Source: an uncultured Luteitalea sp. (GTDB lineage: Bacteria; Acidobacteriota; Vicinamibacteria; Vicinamibacterales; Vicinamibacteraceae). From it: DNA of 64,000 nt. Every line of letters begins with the position of its first letter. Position 1 is the stretch's first letter. The position numbers and the translations under genes are program-made. The stretch lies in contig CAKTDA010000006.1 in the NCBI GenBank assembly GCA_934541105.1, forward strand, positions 290,695-354,694, written 5' to 3'. Under the pieces are notes generated by a model. The model saw nothing but the letters and a program-made list of their open reading frames with translations, was not told where the DNA came from and made no database searches. Of the stretch, positions 17,409 through 25,889 are shown one piece after another.

Positions 17409-18611
17409 TCAGGCGTCCGCGCGCAGGTCGCGGCTGGCCACGACGCTGAGTACCGCCACGGCGCCAAAGGCCGCGGCCGCCAGCACGAACACCCAGCGGA
17501 TGCCGGCCGCCTCGGCGAGGTGGCCGGCGACCCAGGGCATCGTCATGCCCCCGCTCAACGCGACCGTGAAGAGCAGGCCGAACACCGTGCCGGACTGATC
17601 GCGGAAGCGCCCGCTTGCCAATCCCAGCACCGTGGGGAAGATGCCCGCCAGGGCGACTCCGGTGAGCACGATGCCCGCGGCCGCGACGGCGGTCGAAGGT
17701 GCCGCAGCCATCAGGAGCACGCCCCCGCCCGCAACGAGCGCGCTCGTGAGTACCACCGTGGCGCCCGACGTGTGCAGCAGCAGACGGCTCAGGGCGAGCC
17801 GCGCGAGCATGATCGACGCCCAGAACGCCGCCAGCCAGTACGACGCCACCTGAACGGAGACATGCAGGTCCTGCGTCAGGAGGCTCGAGATGTAGCCGCC
17901 GAGCAGGAACTCGTTGCCCGACTGGAAGAACAGGAGGAGCGCGAGCGCGCGCACGACTGGCATCCGCGCGAAGCGCCCGACGCTCGCCAGCGGCCATCCG
18001 TGTACCTGACGCGGCGGCGGGAACTGCAGCAGCAGCGCGGCGAGGCCGGCAAGCGCGCAGGGCACCGCCGCGGCCTGCAGGAGCACCGGCACGCCGAACC
18101 GTGACGTCAGCGTGCCCAGCAGGAACGGCAGCGCGAGCGCACCGAACCCGAAGAACACGCCGAGCCGGTTCAGCGCGGCGCCCTTGCGGCGTTCGTCGTC
18201 GTGCAGGTCGGCGACGAGCGTGTTGGTGCCGCCGTTGAGGAGGCCGCCGCCCAAGCCGAGGCACGCCACCGCGAGGAGCAGTGCGCCGAGGCTCCCGGCC
18301 ACGGCAATCCACACGAGGGCCGCGGCCACGAGCCAGGCGCCGATGGCAAGCGGTGGCTTGAGTCCGATCCGGTTCACCGCCAGGCCGAGCAGGAGGCTCG
18401 CGACGAGCATCGCGAAGTTCATCACCAGGAACAGCGTGCCGACGTCGGCCAGCGTCACGGCCAGGCGCTCCGACAGCGCAGGGACGACCGCACCGACGAG
18501 GGCCATGACGATGCCGAACACGAACATCCCGGCCTGGGCGAGTGCACCCAGCGCACGGCCTGACGCGCCGCCCGGACGCGCTCCGCCGACAGACGGTGGG
18601 CCGGCGCTCAC
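17409..18611 (-). CDS. MFS transporter, probable sugar permease
   Basis: The 400-residue protein has 12 predicted transmembrane helices with the MFS loop motif NRIGLKPPLAIG between helices 2 and 3. It resembles FucP/NagP-type sugar symporters in helix layout. Its GTG start at 18611 overlaps the TGA stop of the upstream SIS-domain gene (GTGA), so the two are translationally coupled. With the ROK kinase and SIS protein it forms a three-gene operon. The natural reading is uptake of a sugar or amino sugar that the kinase then phosphorylates. Confidence 0.8.
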   Translation of the reverse strand: MSAGPPSVGGARPGGASGRALGALAQAGMFVFGIVMALVGAVVPALSERLAVTLADVGTLFLVMNFAMLVASLLLGLAVNRIGLKPPLAIGAWLVAAALVWIAVAGSLGALLLAVACLGLGGGLLNGGTNTLVADLHDDERRKGAALNRLGVFFGFGALALPFLLGTLTSRFGVPVLLQAAAVPCALAGLAALLLQFPPPRQVHGWPLASVGRFARMPVVRALALLLFFQSGNEFLLGGYISSLLTQDLHVSVQVASYWLAAFWASIMLARLALSRLLLHTSGATVVLTSALVAGGGVLLMAAAPSTAVAAAGIVLTGVALAGIFPTVLGLASGRFRDQSGTVFGLLFTVALSGGMTMPWVAGHLAEAAGIRWVFVLAAAAFGAVAVLSVVASRDLRADA

Positions 18612-19378
18612 CGCACGACGGGCTCGGGCCCGCGCTCGAACCAGGCCCGCGCGTAAGCATCGAACACGCGCAGGTTGTGGTCCTTCCGCACGCCTTCGAC
18701 GTTCGGCGACACGAAGGTCGTGAGCGAGTGCCCCCTCTCCACGAGGCCCGCGGCCGTCTCGGCCACCAGTGCCATCGCCACCGAGACCGATGCCACCGTG
18801 GAGCCGGCCGCGACGCGTTCGGGCTGACCGACGTCCACCTGCGCGTCCTCGGGCGCGACGCAGTTGTCGATGGCGACGTCGGCGAGGTCCGAGAGTGACT
18901 TGCCCGTCGAGTGCGTGTGCGTGGCGACTCGTGCGTTCTCGTGCGACGAGACACTGATCACCTTCGCGCCGCGAGCCCGCGCATACATCGCCGCCTCGAT
19001 CGGCGCGGCGTTGAGCCCCCCGTGCGAGAACACGATCAGGCAGTCGTCAGGCCCGATCGGATAGCTCTGGAGGAACTGCTCGACGTAGCCCTCGCGGCGC
19101 TCGATCCACAGCAGCTCGCGCGCGCCGTGCGGCCCGACGACGTTGGACCACATCAGCCGCGGATCGTAGAGCGGGAAGAAGCCAACGAAGCTGCCGTAGC
19201 GCGGGAACACGTCCATCACCGGGATGACCGAGTGCCCGCTGCCGAACAGGTAGGCACGCCCGCCGCCGGCGATGACGCCGGTGGTGATCGCACCAGCCGC
19301 GCGCAGCGCATCGGCCTGGGTCGTCGCGATGCGGTCGATGACGCCCGCGATGCTCTGGAGGTAAGTCGTTGCTGACAT
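18608..19378 (-). CDS. SIS-domain protein (UPF0309 type phosphosugar binding)
   Basis: The 256-residue protein contains one sugar isomerase (SIS) domain. Key stretches are GRAYLFGSGHSVIPVMDVFPRYGSF, DCLIVFSHGGLNAAPIEAA and AKVISVSSHENA. The C-terminal part is helical. UPF0309 proteins are thought to bind or isomerise phosphosugars such as N-acetylglucosamine or N-acetylmuramate derivatives. It lies 8 bases after the ROK kinase gene and overlaps the MFS start by 4 bases. Operon context supports amino-sugar use, but no substrate can be proved from sequence. Confidence 0.8.
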   Translation of the reverse strand: MSATTYLQSIAGVIDRIATTQADALRAAGAITTGVIAGGGRAYLFGSGHSVIPVMDVFPRYGSFVGFFPLYDPRLMWSNVVGPHGARELLWIERREGYVEQFLQSYPIGPDDCLIVFSHGGLNAAPIEAAMYARARGAKVISVSSHENARVATHTHSTGKSLSDLADVAIDNCVAPEDAQVDVGQPERVAAGSTVASVSVAMALVAETAAGLVERGHSLTTFVSPNVEGVRKDHNLRVFDAYARAWFERGPEPVVR

Positions 19379-19386
19379 GGGTTCGT

Positions 19387-20250
19387 TCAGGACGTGTGGA
19401 GTGACAGCGCCAATCTCGCGGCGCCGAGAAGCCCGGCGCGATCGCCGAGCACGGTAGTCTCGATGCGGCAGCGGCCGGCCGCCACGGGCTGCGCCCAGCG
19501 GCGCACCTCGCGCCGGATCGACTCGAGGAACCGCTCGCCGGCGCCGGACATGACGCCGCCGCCGAGCACGACGATCTCCGGGTCGAGCAGGCTCACCAGG
19601 TTGGCGATGCCCATGCCGGCAAACCGCGCCGCGTCGTCGAGGACTGCCTGCGCACGCGCCTCGCCCTCACGCGCTGCCCGGAAGACGGTGGCAGCGTCCG
19701 TCGCCCCGAACGCGGCGGCGATTCCCGGACCGGACGACTTGCGCTCCCAGCAGCCACAGGCGGCGTACTCGTCCTGCCATGCGGCATCGAGCGCGAACCA
19801 GCCGGCCGCGCCGCCAATCCCGTGCGCACCGCGCAGCACGACGCCGTCCACGAGCACGCCGACGCCGATGCCGGTGCCAAGCGCGACGAAGACCGCGTGC
19901 CGCAGGCCGCGCGCAGCGCCGAGCCATGCCTCGCCGAGTACGTATCCGGCACGGTCGCTGTCGATGGCCAGCGGCACGTCGATCCGGGCGCGGAGCGCGT
20001 CGAGCAGCGGCATCTCGTCGGCCCCCCAGAGGTTGGGGCACCACGCGCGGCCTGTCGAGGGCGTGTAGATACCGGGAACGATGACGCCGACCGCGGCGGC
20101 ATCACCGACGGCCGCGGCGATCTGTGCCACGCTCCCTTCGAGCGTCGTGGCGGCCAGATGCCGGCTGACGGTCCGGATCGTGCCGTCGCCGCACACCTGC
20201 GCAAGGGCGGTCTTCGTGCCACCGAGATCCGCGGCAAGGACGTGGCTCAT
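19387..20250 (-). CDS. ROK-family sugar kinase
   Basis: The 287-residue protein has the ATP-binding motif LAADLGGTKTALAQV at the N-terminus, the ROK segment GTGIGVGVLVDGVVLRGAHGIGGAAGW, and the late IVVLGGGVMSGAG. The usual zinc motif (CxCGxxGC) is reduced to ACGCWE, so the zinc site has lost its first cysteine. It would phosphorylate a hexose or N-acetylhexosamine. The ATG at 20250 was preferred over a TTG at 20265. It is the first gene of the kinase, SIS, MFS operon and is divergent from a DoxX gene. Confidence 0.85.
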   Translation of the reverse strand: MSHVLAADLGGTKTALAQVCGDGTIRTVSRHLAATTLEGSVAQIAAAVGDAAAVGVIVPGIYTPSTGRAWCPNLWGADEMPLLDALRARIDVPLAIDSDRAGYVLGEAWLGAARGLRHAVFVALGTGIGVGVLVDGVVLRGAHGIGGAAGWFALDAAWQDEYAACGCWERKSSGPGIAAAFGATDAATVFRAAREGEARAQAVLDDAARFAGMGIANLVSLLDPEIVVLGGGVMSGAGERFLESIRREVRRWAQPVAAGRCRIETTVLGDRAGLLGAARLALSLHTS

Positions 20251-20366
20251 CGTCGAAGGTGTCAATCGTGTCGCCGAACGGTCGTGTACGCAAGGGGCGG
20301 CATCGCATCACGTCCCCCTCGCGATGATTCCGGCCAGCACGTGCCGTCCAATACACGGAGATGCCC

Positions 20367-20738
20367 ATGAACGTACTGCTCTGGATCCTGCAGGTCCTCC
20401 TCGCCGCCGCGTTCCTCGCGCACGGCCTGATGTTCCTCTTCCCGCCAGCCGACCTCGTGGCCGTCATGGACGCGTCGCTCTCGCGACCGCTCCGGTACTT
20501 CCTCGGCGTGGCGGAGGTCGCGGCCGCCATCGGGCTTGTCGTGCCGGGGGTGACGCGGATCAAGCCATGGCTCGTGCCGCTCGCGGCGGCGGGACTCGTG
20601 CCGATCATGATTGGCGCCACCGTGCTGCACGTCGCGCGGGGAGAGTACGGGTCGTCGGTCACGACCGCCATCCTGCTTGCGCTCCTCGTGCTGGTGGCCT
20701 GGCTCCGCCGGCGCCCGTACGCCATCTCCTCGCGCTGA
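20367..20738 (+). CDS. DoxX-like membrane protein
   Basis: The 123-residue protein has four hydrophobic segments and a DoxX-like start (LLWILQVLLAAAFLAHGLMFLFPP). The ATG at 20367 has GGAG at the right distance; another ATG lies 6 bases earlier. It differs in sequence from the DoxX protein at 15980 and has no dioxygenase partner. An SDR gene follows after 46 bases. Function unknown. Confidence 0.7.
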   Translation: MNVLLWILQVLLAAAFLAHGLMFLFPPADLVAVMDASLSRPLRYFLGVAEVAAAIGLVVPGVTRIKPWLVPLAAAGLVPIMIGATVLHVARGEYGSSVTTAILLALLVLVAWLRRRPYAISSR

Positions 20739-20784
20739 CGCTGGCCGGGCACCTGCGGCATAGAATGGCCGCAGGAGGATTTCC

Positions 20785-21540
20785 ATGGCGCGCTTCGACG
20801 GCAAGGTGGCAATCGTGACCGGCGGCGGTTCCGGACTTGGCGAGGCGATCGGCCGCGCACTGGCGAAGGACGGCGCGACGGTCGTGCTCACCGACATCGC
20901 GCTCGACGCGGCCGAGCGCGTCGCAGCCGACATCGTGAAGGCGGGAGGGACGGCCAGCGCGGTGCGGCAGGACACGGCGCGCGCCGAGGACTCCGAGCGG
21001 GTCGTCCGTCACGCGATCGACACGCATGGCGCGCTGCACTATGCCGTGAACAACGCCGGCATCGGCGGTGCGCAGGCGCCTGTCGGCGACGTGGATCTCG
21101 CAGACTGGAATCGCGTCATCGACATCAACCTCAATGGCGTGCTGTACGGCATGCGGTATCAGGTGCCGGCCATGCTCGAGGCCGGAGCCGGCGGCTGCGC
21201 GATCGTCAACATGGCGTCAATCCACGGCGCCGTGGCCGCGATCGGCAATGCCGCCTACACGGCAGCCAAGCACGGCGTCGTCGGCCTGACGAAGAATGCC
21301 GCCGCCGAGTACGGGCCGAAGGGCCTGCGCATCAACTGCGTGGGACCCGCCTACATCGACACGCCGCTGCTCGCGAACCTGCCCGACGAGTTCCGCACGG
21401 CCCTCGTCGCCCGCCACCCGCTCGGACGGCTCGGGCGAGCCGACGAAGTGGCGCCCCTCGTGTGCTTCCTGCTGTCGGACGAAGCCTCGTTCATCACGGG
21501 CGGCTACTACCTCATCGACGGCGGCTACACGACGGTCTGA
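20785..21540 (+). CDS. short-chain dehydrogenase/reductase (SDR)
   Basis: The 251-residue classical SDR starts after a strong ribosome binding site (GCAGGAGG). It has the NAD(P) motif TGGGSGLGEA, the NNAGIGG motif, the catalytic Ser in NMASIHGAV and the YTAAKHG Tyr/Lys pair. The aspartate in LTDIALD after the second strand points to NAD rather than NADP. Size and motifs resemble glucose-1-dehydrogenase and 3-oxoacyl-ACP-reductase-like enzymes; substrate unknown. It ends 68 bases before a converging gene. Confidence 0.9.
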   Translation: MARFDGKVAIVTGGGSGLGEAIGRALAKDGATVVLTDIALDAAERVAADIVKAGGTASAVRQDTARAEDSERVVRHAIDTHGALHYAVNNAGIGGAQAPVGDVDLADWNRVIDINLNGVLYGMRYQVPAMLEAGAGGCAIVNMASIHGAVAAIGNAAYTAAKHGVVGLTKNAAAEYGPKGLRINCVGPAYIDTPLLANLPDEFRTALVARHPLGRLGRADEVAPLVCFLLSDEASFITGGYYLIDGGYTTV

Positions 21541-21608
21541 GAAACCCGGACGGGGGAGCCTGTTCATCCCTCGCGGCTGCGACCACCCGGGCGCAGCTGG
21601 CGCCGGTC

Positions 21609-22172
21609 TCAGGGCGCGGCGTCGACGTGCTCGGGAGCGCGCGCCGCGTAGCCGACATCCGCGAGGCGTCGGCCCATCTCATGGTAGAGCGCCGGATCGT
21701 CCGGCGACCACGTCGCGAGGCCGTCCACGTAGCGGTTGAACATGCAGAAGGCCGCGGCAATGAGCACCGTGTCGTGAATCTCGCGATCGGTGGCGCCCGC
21801 GGTGCGCGCGGCGTCCACGGTGTCGGGAGTCACCTGCAGGCCACCCGCCACGACGCGATCGGCAATGGTGAGCAGCGCGCGCATCTTCGGCGTGACGGGC
21901 GCTGACGCCGGGTCGGCACGCACGGCATCCACGGTGCCGTAGTCGCCATCGAGATGATGCGCGGCCGCGGCACGATGACTCGACGTGCAGAAATGGCAGC
22001 CGTTGAGATGCGAGACGCGCGTCGCGATCATCTCGCGCTCCGCGCTCGACAGCGAGTTCTCGCCGCGCAGCAGCACCTCGGCGAGTTCGAGCATCGGACG
22101 CGCCGTCTGCGGGCTGAACTGGAAGGCACTGCGGATTCCGGGGACGTCTTCGGCAAGGTCGATGTGAGGCAT
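21609..22172 (-). CDS. carboxymuconolactone decarboxylase/AhpD-like peroxidase-related protein
   Basis: The 187-residue all-helical protein carries the AhpD-type redox motif CHFCTSSH (Cys-x-x-Cys with a His three residues later), preceded by the conserved acidic EREMIATRVSHLNG. This family reduces peroxides or acts as a thiol oxidoreductase. The C-terminal half, IHDTVLIAAAFCMFNRYVDGLAT, is typical of the peroxidase-related (YciW-like) subgroup. The gene stands alone, 118 bases downstream of the SRPBCC gene. Confidence 0.85.
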   Translation of the reverse strand: MPHIDLAEDVPGIRSAFQFSPQTARPMLELAEVLLRGENSLSSAEREMIATRVSHLNGCHFCTSSHRAAAAHHLDGDYGTVDAVRADPASAPVTPKMRALLTIADRVVAGGLQVTPDTVDAARTAGATDREIHDTVLIAAAFCMFNRYVDGLATWSPDDPALYHEMGRRLADVGYAARAPEHVDAAP

Positions 22173-22290
22173 GTCGCGACAGGATGTTCCGTGGTCGGCC
22201 GGCCCCGTCTCAATAGTGGAAAGCGATTACGCCGCACGCCCCAAATACCTGAGCTGATGGACGGATGCCCGCCCACCTCCGTCCATTCGA

Positions 22291-22878
22291 TCACTTCGGC
22301 GGATCCACCGGCTTGCCTCCCAGCAACTCGGCCAGTCCGCCGAGTTGTGCGCCCTGGACCTTGTCCACGACCGGCGCGAACGCGCCCAGGTCCTCCGGCG
22401 AGTAGCCGCCGGCGCGGTACGACATCGTGATGCGCGTGGCGCCCTCCCCTGCAGGCGCGAGGCGGAACTCCAGCACGCCGTGCAGCCCCATGCCCTGAAG
22501 CGGGCCGAGGCCGCCGATCATCCGCAGCGTGCGTCCCGGATCGACGAAGGTCACGAGCATGTGCAGCGCCTCGCGCGTGCCGGCGCGCTCGCAGAAGCAG
22601 CCGCCCGCACGCGGATCGATCGAGAGGATCCCATCCGCCCCCCACCACGTGTGATCGCGTGGCCACCAGCGGTTCACCTGCGTGACGAGCGCCGCAAAGG
22701 CCGTCGACGCATCCACCGGGACGTCGCGTGCGTGCTCGATGGTGAAGCCCGAGGGCGACGCGTGCTTCACCTCGGCGTGCGCCGGCGACGCAAGCATCGG
22801 AGCCAGGACCGCTGCGAGGATCGCCCACACGGCGTTGAGCGCCGACGGTGGGACGCGAATCAGTGCGACTCGACGCAT
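22291..22878 (-). CDS. secreted SRPBCC (START-like) domain protein
   Basis: The 195-residue protein has an N-terminal signal peptide ending in ASPAHA. One SRPBCC/AHSA1-like domain follows, with VPVDASTAFAALVTQVNRWWP, VTFVDPGRTLRMIGG and ATRITMSYRAGGYSPEDLGAFAPVVDKV. The fold binds hydrophobic ligands in a deep cavity. An exported member is somewhat unusual. It lies 16 bases downstream of the MarC gene on the same strand, so it may share that transcript. Ligand unknown. Confidence 0.75.
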   Translation of the reverse strand: MRRVALIRVPPSALNAVWAILAAVLAPMLASPAHAEVKHASPSGFTIEHARDVPVDASTAFAALVTQVNRWWPRDHTWWGADGILSIDPRAGGCFCERAGTREALHMLVTFVDPGRTLRMIGGLGPLQGMGLHGVLEFRLAPAGEGATRITMSYRAGGYSPEDLGAFAPVVDKVQGAQLGGLAELLGGKPVDPPK

Positions 22879-22894
22879 GTGGTACCCCTCCCCT

Positions 22895-23485
22895 TCACTG
22901 GCGCGCCATGAATGTCGCGACGCCGTTCATGAGCATCTGCACCGCCACCATCACGAGCAGCATGCCCATGAGCCGTTCCATCGCAACAAGGCCCCGCTCG
23001 CCGAGGACCCTGTAGAGAAACGTCGACGACATCAGGATGATGCAGCTGATCGCCCATGCCGCGGTGACCACCGCGAGCAGCGTGAGCGTCGCCGACGTGC
23101 CGCTGCGATCGAGCAGCAGGAGCGTCGCGAGTGTCGAGGGCCCTGCCACGAGCGGGATGGCAAGCGGGACGATGAAGGGCTCGCCGCCGGGACTCCCGCC
23201 GGCGATGCCGCCCTCGCCCGGGAAGATCATCCGCAGCGCAATCAGGAAGAGGACGATGCCGCCGGCGATGCTGACGGCTTCCTGCTGGAGGCCGAGGAAG
23301 CGGAGCAGGCTGCCGCCCATCAGCAGGAAGGCCACGAGCACCACGTACGCAATCGCCAGTTCGCGCAGCAGCACCCGCTGCCGCCGCTCGGGCGGCACGT
23401 CCTTGAGGATCGACAGGAACAACGGCACGTTCCCGATCGGGTCCATGACGAGGAACAGCGTCGCAATGGAGGAGAGCACGTCCAT
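22895..23485 (-). CDS. MarC-family integral membrane protein
   Basis: The 196-residue protein has six transmembrane helices and the MarC signature FLVMDPIGNVPLFLSILKDVPPERR near the start, with VPLAIPLVAGPSTLATLLLL in the fourth helix. MarC proteins resemble transporters, but no substrate is established, and a role in multiple antibiotic resistance was not confirmed. The ATG at 23485 begins the homology. The SRPBCC gene follows after 16 bases. It is divergent from a MarR regulator. Confidence 0.9.
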   Translation of the reverse strand: MDVLSSIATLFLVMDPIGNVPLFLSILKDVPPERRQRVLLRELAIAYVVLVAFLLMGGSLLRFLGLQQEAVSIAGGIVLFLIALRMIFPGEGGIAGGSPGGEPFIVPLAIPLVAGPSTLATLLLLDRSGTSATLTLLAVVTAAWAISCIILMSSTFLYRVLGERGLVAMERLMGMLLVMVAVQMLMNGVATFMARQ

Positions 23486-23586
23486 GTCAGGCGGTTCGGT
23501 GCCGGCTCGGCGGCCGGGGGCCGCGCCCGGGGCGCGCGCGTGCATAGTACTACCGCCGCGGCCGGCGGTGTTAAGCTCCAAGACGT

Positions 23587-24078
23587 ATGGGGCCCCATGA
23601 ATCATCGACAGCAGGCGTCGCCGACGTGCAGGACGTCCTCGACGGCATCCGCCGCATCGTCCAGAGCCTGCGCGAGTCGTCCCGGGCCAGCGAGCAGCTG
23701 ACGGGCCTCAGCGCCGCACAGTCGTTCGTCCTCACCCGTCTCGCGGAGGAGGACGCCCTGTCGGTCAACGAACTGGCCGCACGCACGTACACGCACCAGA
23801 GCTCGGTCTCCGAGGTCGTCGCGCGGCTCGTCCGGCGGCGACTCGTCGTGCAGCGGCCGGACCCGGCCGACAGGCGCCGCCGGCTGCTGACGCTCACGCC
23901 ACGGGGCAGGCAGGCGCTTGCCGGCGCGCCGGCGACCGCGCAGGAGCGCCTCGTGGCCGCCGTCGTCGAGATGGCGCCGTCCCGCCGGCGGACCGTCGGA
24001 CGTGCACTGCAGCAGCTCGCCGATGCGATGCTCGCCGAGCGGCGGGCCGAGATGTTCTTCCACAAGGGCCGCGCGTGA
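23587..24078 (+). CDS. MarR-family transcriptional regulator
   Basis: The 163-residue protein has a MarR winged helix: LSAAQSFVLTRLAEEDALSVNELAART, recognition helix THQSSVSEVVARLVRRRLV, wing QRPDPADRRRRLLTLTPRG. Its TGA stop overlaps the GTG start of the chloride channel gene (GTGA), so the pair is translationally coupled. The regulator probably senses a ligand and controls its own operon with the ClC protein. A role in regulating the divergent marC gene across the 101-base gap is also possible. No clear operator repeat was found there. Confidence 0.85.
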   Translation: MGPHESSTAGVADVQDVLDGIRRIVQSLRESSRASEQLTGLSAAQSFVLTRLAEEDALSVNELAARTYTHQSSVSEVVARLVRRRLVVQRPDPADRRRRLLTLTPRGRQALAGAPATAQERLVAAVVEMAPSRRRTVGRALQQLADAMLAERRAEMFFHKGRA

Positions 24079-25889
24079 GCGACTCGCTGCCGATTGCGCC
24101 GTCGCTGGCACCCACGCTCGAGCGCGCACACATCCCGGGCTCCCCGCCTCCTGTCGATCGGCGTGTGGTCTTCACGAGCGCCGCGGCACTCTGTCTCGGC
24201 GCGGCCGCCGCGCTCGTCGCCGAACTGCTCACGCACCTGATCGCGCTCGTCACCAACCTCGCGTTCTACGGCACGCTGTCGTCCGCGCACGCGAGCCCGG
24301 CCGGGCACCAGCTCGGAGCGTTCGTGCTCGTGCCCCCGATCGTCGGCGGACTGATCGTCGGGTTGATGGCGCGCTTCGGGTCCGCGGCAATCCGCGGGCA
24401 CGGCATACCCGAGGCCATGGAGCAGGTCCTCACGAACCGCAGCCGCATCCCGCCGCGCATCACGATCCTCAAGCCGCTGTCGGCCGCGATTGCCATCGGC
24501 ACCGGCGGCCCGTTCGGCGCGGAGGGCCCGATCATCGCGACGGGCGGGGCGCTCGGGTCGCTGCTCGGCCAGGCCGTGCGGGTGACGGGCGTGGAGCGGA
24601 AGATCCTGCTGGCATCCGGTGCGGCCGCCGGCATGGCCGCCACGTTCGGCACGCCCGTCGCGGCGGTGTTGCTTGCCATCGAACTGCTGCTGTTCGAGTT
24701 CCGTGCGCGATCGATCATCCCCGTCGCGCTCGCAACGGTCTCGGCGACGGCCATCCGCATCGCGCTGCACGGCGCCGACCCGGTCTTCCTGATGCCGCTC
24801 GTCGCACAGCCGGGGGGCGCCGCCATTGCCATCTACACGATCGAGGGTGCGCTGATGGGCCTCACGGGCGTCGCCGTCACGCGCGCCGTGCTGGGCATCG
24901 AGGATCTCTTCGAGCGACTGCCGCTGCACTGGATGTGGTGGCCCGTGCTCGGCGGGGTCGCCGTGGGCGTCGTGGGCTGGGTCGCGCCGCAGACGCTCGG
25001 CGTGGGCTACGAGAACATCGAGCACATCCTGCAGGGCCTGCTGTCGTGGCGTGGCCTGCTGCTGCTCGCGATCCTCAAGTTCGCATCGTGGTCGATCGCG
25101 CTCGGGAGCGGCACGTCGGGCGGCACGCTCGCGCCGCTGTTCACGGTCGGTGGCGCACTCGGCGCCGCATTCGGCGTGGCGGCGGCGGCCCTGCTGCCGC
25201 AGGCCGGCATCGATCCGCGGCTTGCGGGGCTCGTGGGCATGGCGGCGCTCTTCACGGGCGCGTCGCACTCGATGCTGGCGTGGGTCGTGTTCGCGTTCGA
25301 GACCACCCGGCAGCCCGTCGGCCTGCTGCCGCTGCTCGGTGGGTGCGCGGCGGCTTACCTGATCTCGATGCTGAACATGCGCTACTCGATCATGACGGAG
25401 AAGATCGTCAGGCGCGGCATTCCCGTGGCGCGCGGCTACGAGGTGGACCACCTCCGCCAGCAGCTCGTGCGCCACTGGGCGGCGAGCCCGGTCGTGACCC
25501 TCGGCGTCGGCGAGCTGCTCGAGCAGGTGCGGGCGCGGCTGCGCGACGATCCGTCGCTCACGCACCAGGGCTTCCCCGTCGTGGATCGCGACGATCGCCT
25601 CGTGGGCGTCGTCACGCGCCGCGACATCCTCGGCGATCAGGCCGTCGGCAGCACGGTCGGCGACGCCATCAAGCGGCCGCCCGTCGTCGCGTACGGCCAC
25701 TGGTCACTGCGCGACGCGGCCGACGAGATGGTGCGACAGCACGTCGGGCGCCTCGCCGTGGTCGAGCGCGGCGGGCCGGGCCTCGTGGTCGGCATCCTCA
25801 CGCGCAGCGACCTGCTGCGTGCCCATGGCGTGCGGCTCACCGAGCTCCAGCAGCGCGAGGAGCCGGTCGTGCGTCGCCGCCGCCGCTGA
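24075..25889 (+). CDS. ClC-family chloride channel/transporter with CBS domains
   Basis: The 604-residue protein has a ClC membrane domain (about residues 30-440) and a C-terminal CBS pair (about 475-590). Filter motifs are GHGIPE (107-112), GGPFGAEGP with the gating glutamate E150, and GSGTSGGTLAP. The usual GSGIP becomes GHGIP, so the filter serine is replaced by His, which may change anion selectivity. CBS domains typically bind adenine nucleotides. It is coupled to the upstream MarR gene. The last 53 bases overlap the converging DUF4091 gene. A chloride or fluoride role is possible; the fluoride-type GNNLI motif is absent. Confidence 0.88.
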   Translation: MSDSLPIAPSLAPTLERAHIPGSPPPVDRRVVFTSAAALCLGAAAALVAELLTHLIALVTNLAFYGTLSSAHASPAGHQLGAFVLVPPIVGGLIVGLMARFGSAAIRGHGIPEAMEQVLTNRSRIPPRITILKPLSAAIAIGTGGPFGAEGPIIATGGALGSLLGQAVRVTGVERKILLASGAAAGMAATFGTPVAAVLLAIELLLFEFRARSIIPVALATVSATAIRIALHGADPVFLMPLVAQPGGAAIAIYTIEGALMGLTGVAVTRAVLGIEDLFERLPLHWMWWPVLGGVAVGVVGWVAPQTLGVGYENIEHILQGLLSWRGLLLLAILKFASWSIALGSGTSGGTLAPLFTVGGALGAAFGVAAAALLPQAGIDPRLAGLVGMAALFTGASHSMLAWVVFAFETTRQPVGLLPLLGGCAAAYLISMLNMRYSIMTEKIVRRGIPVARGYEVDHLRQQLVRHWAASPVVTLGVGELLEQVRARLRDDPSLTHQGFPVVDRDDRLVGVVTRRDILGDQAVGSTVGDAIKRPPVVAYGHWSLRDAADEMVRQHVGRLAVVERGGPGLVVGILTRSDLLRAHGVRLTELQQREEPVVRRRRR

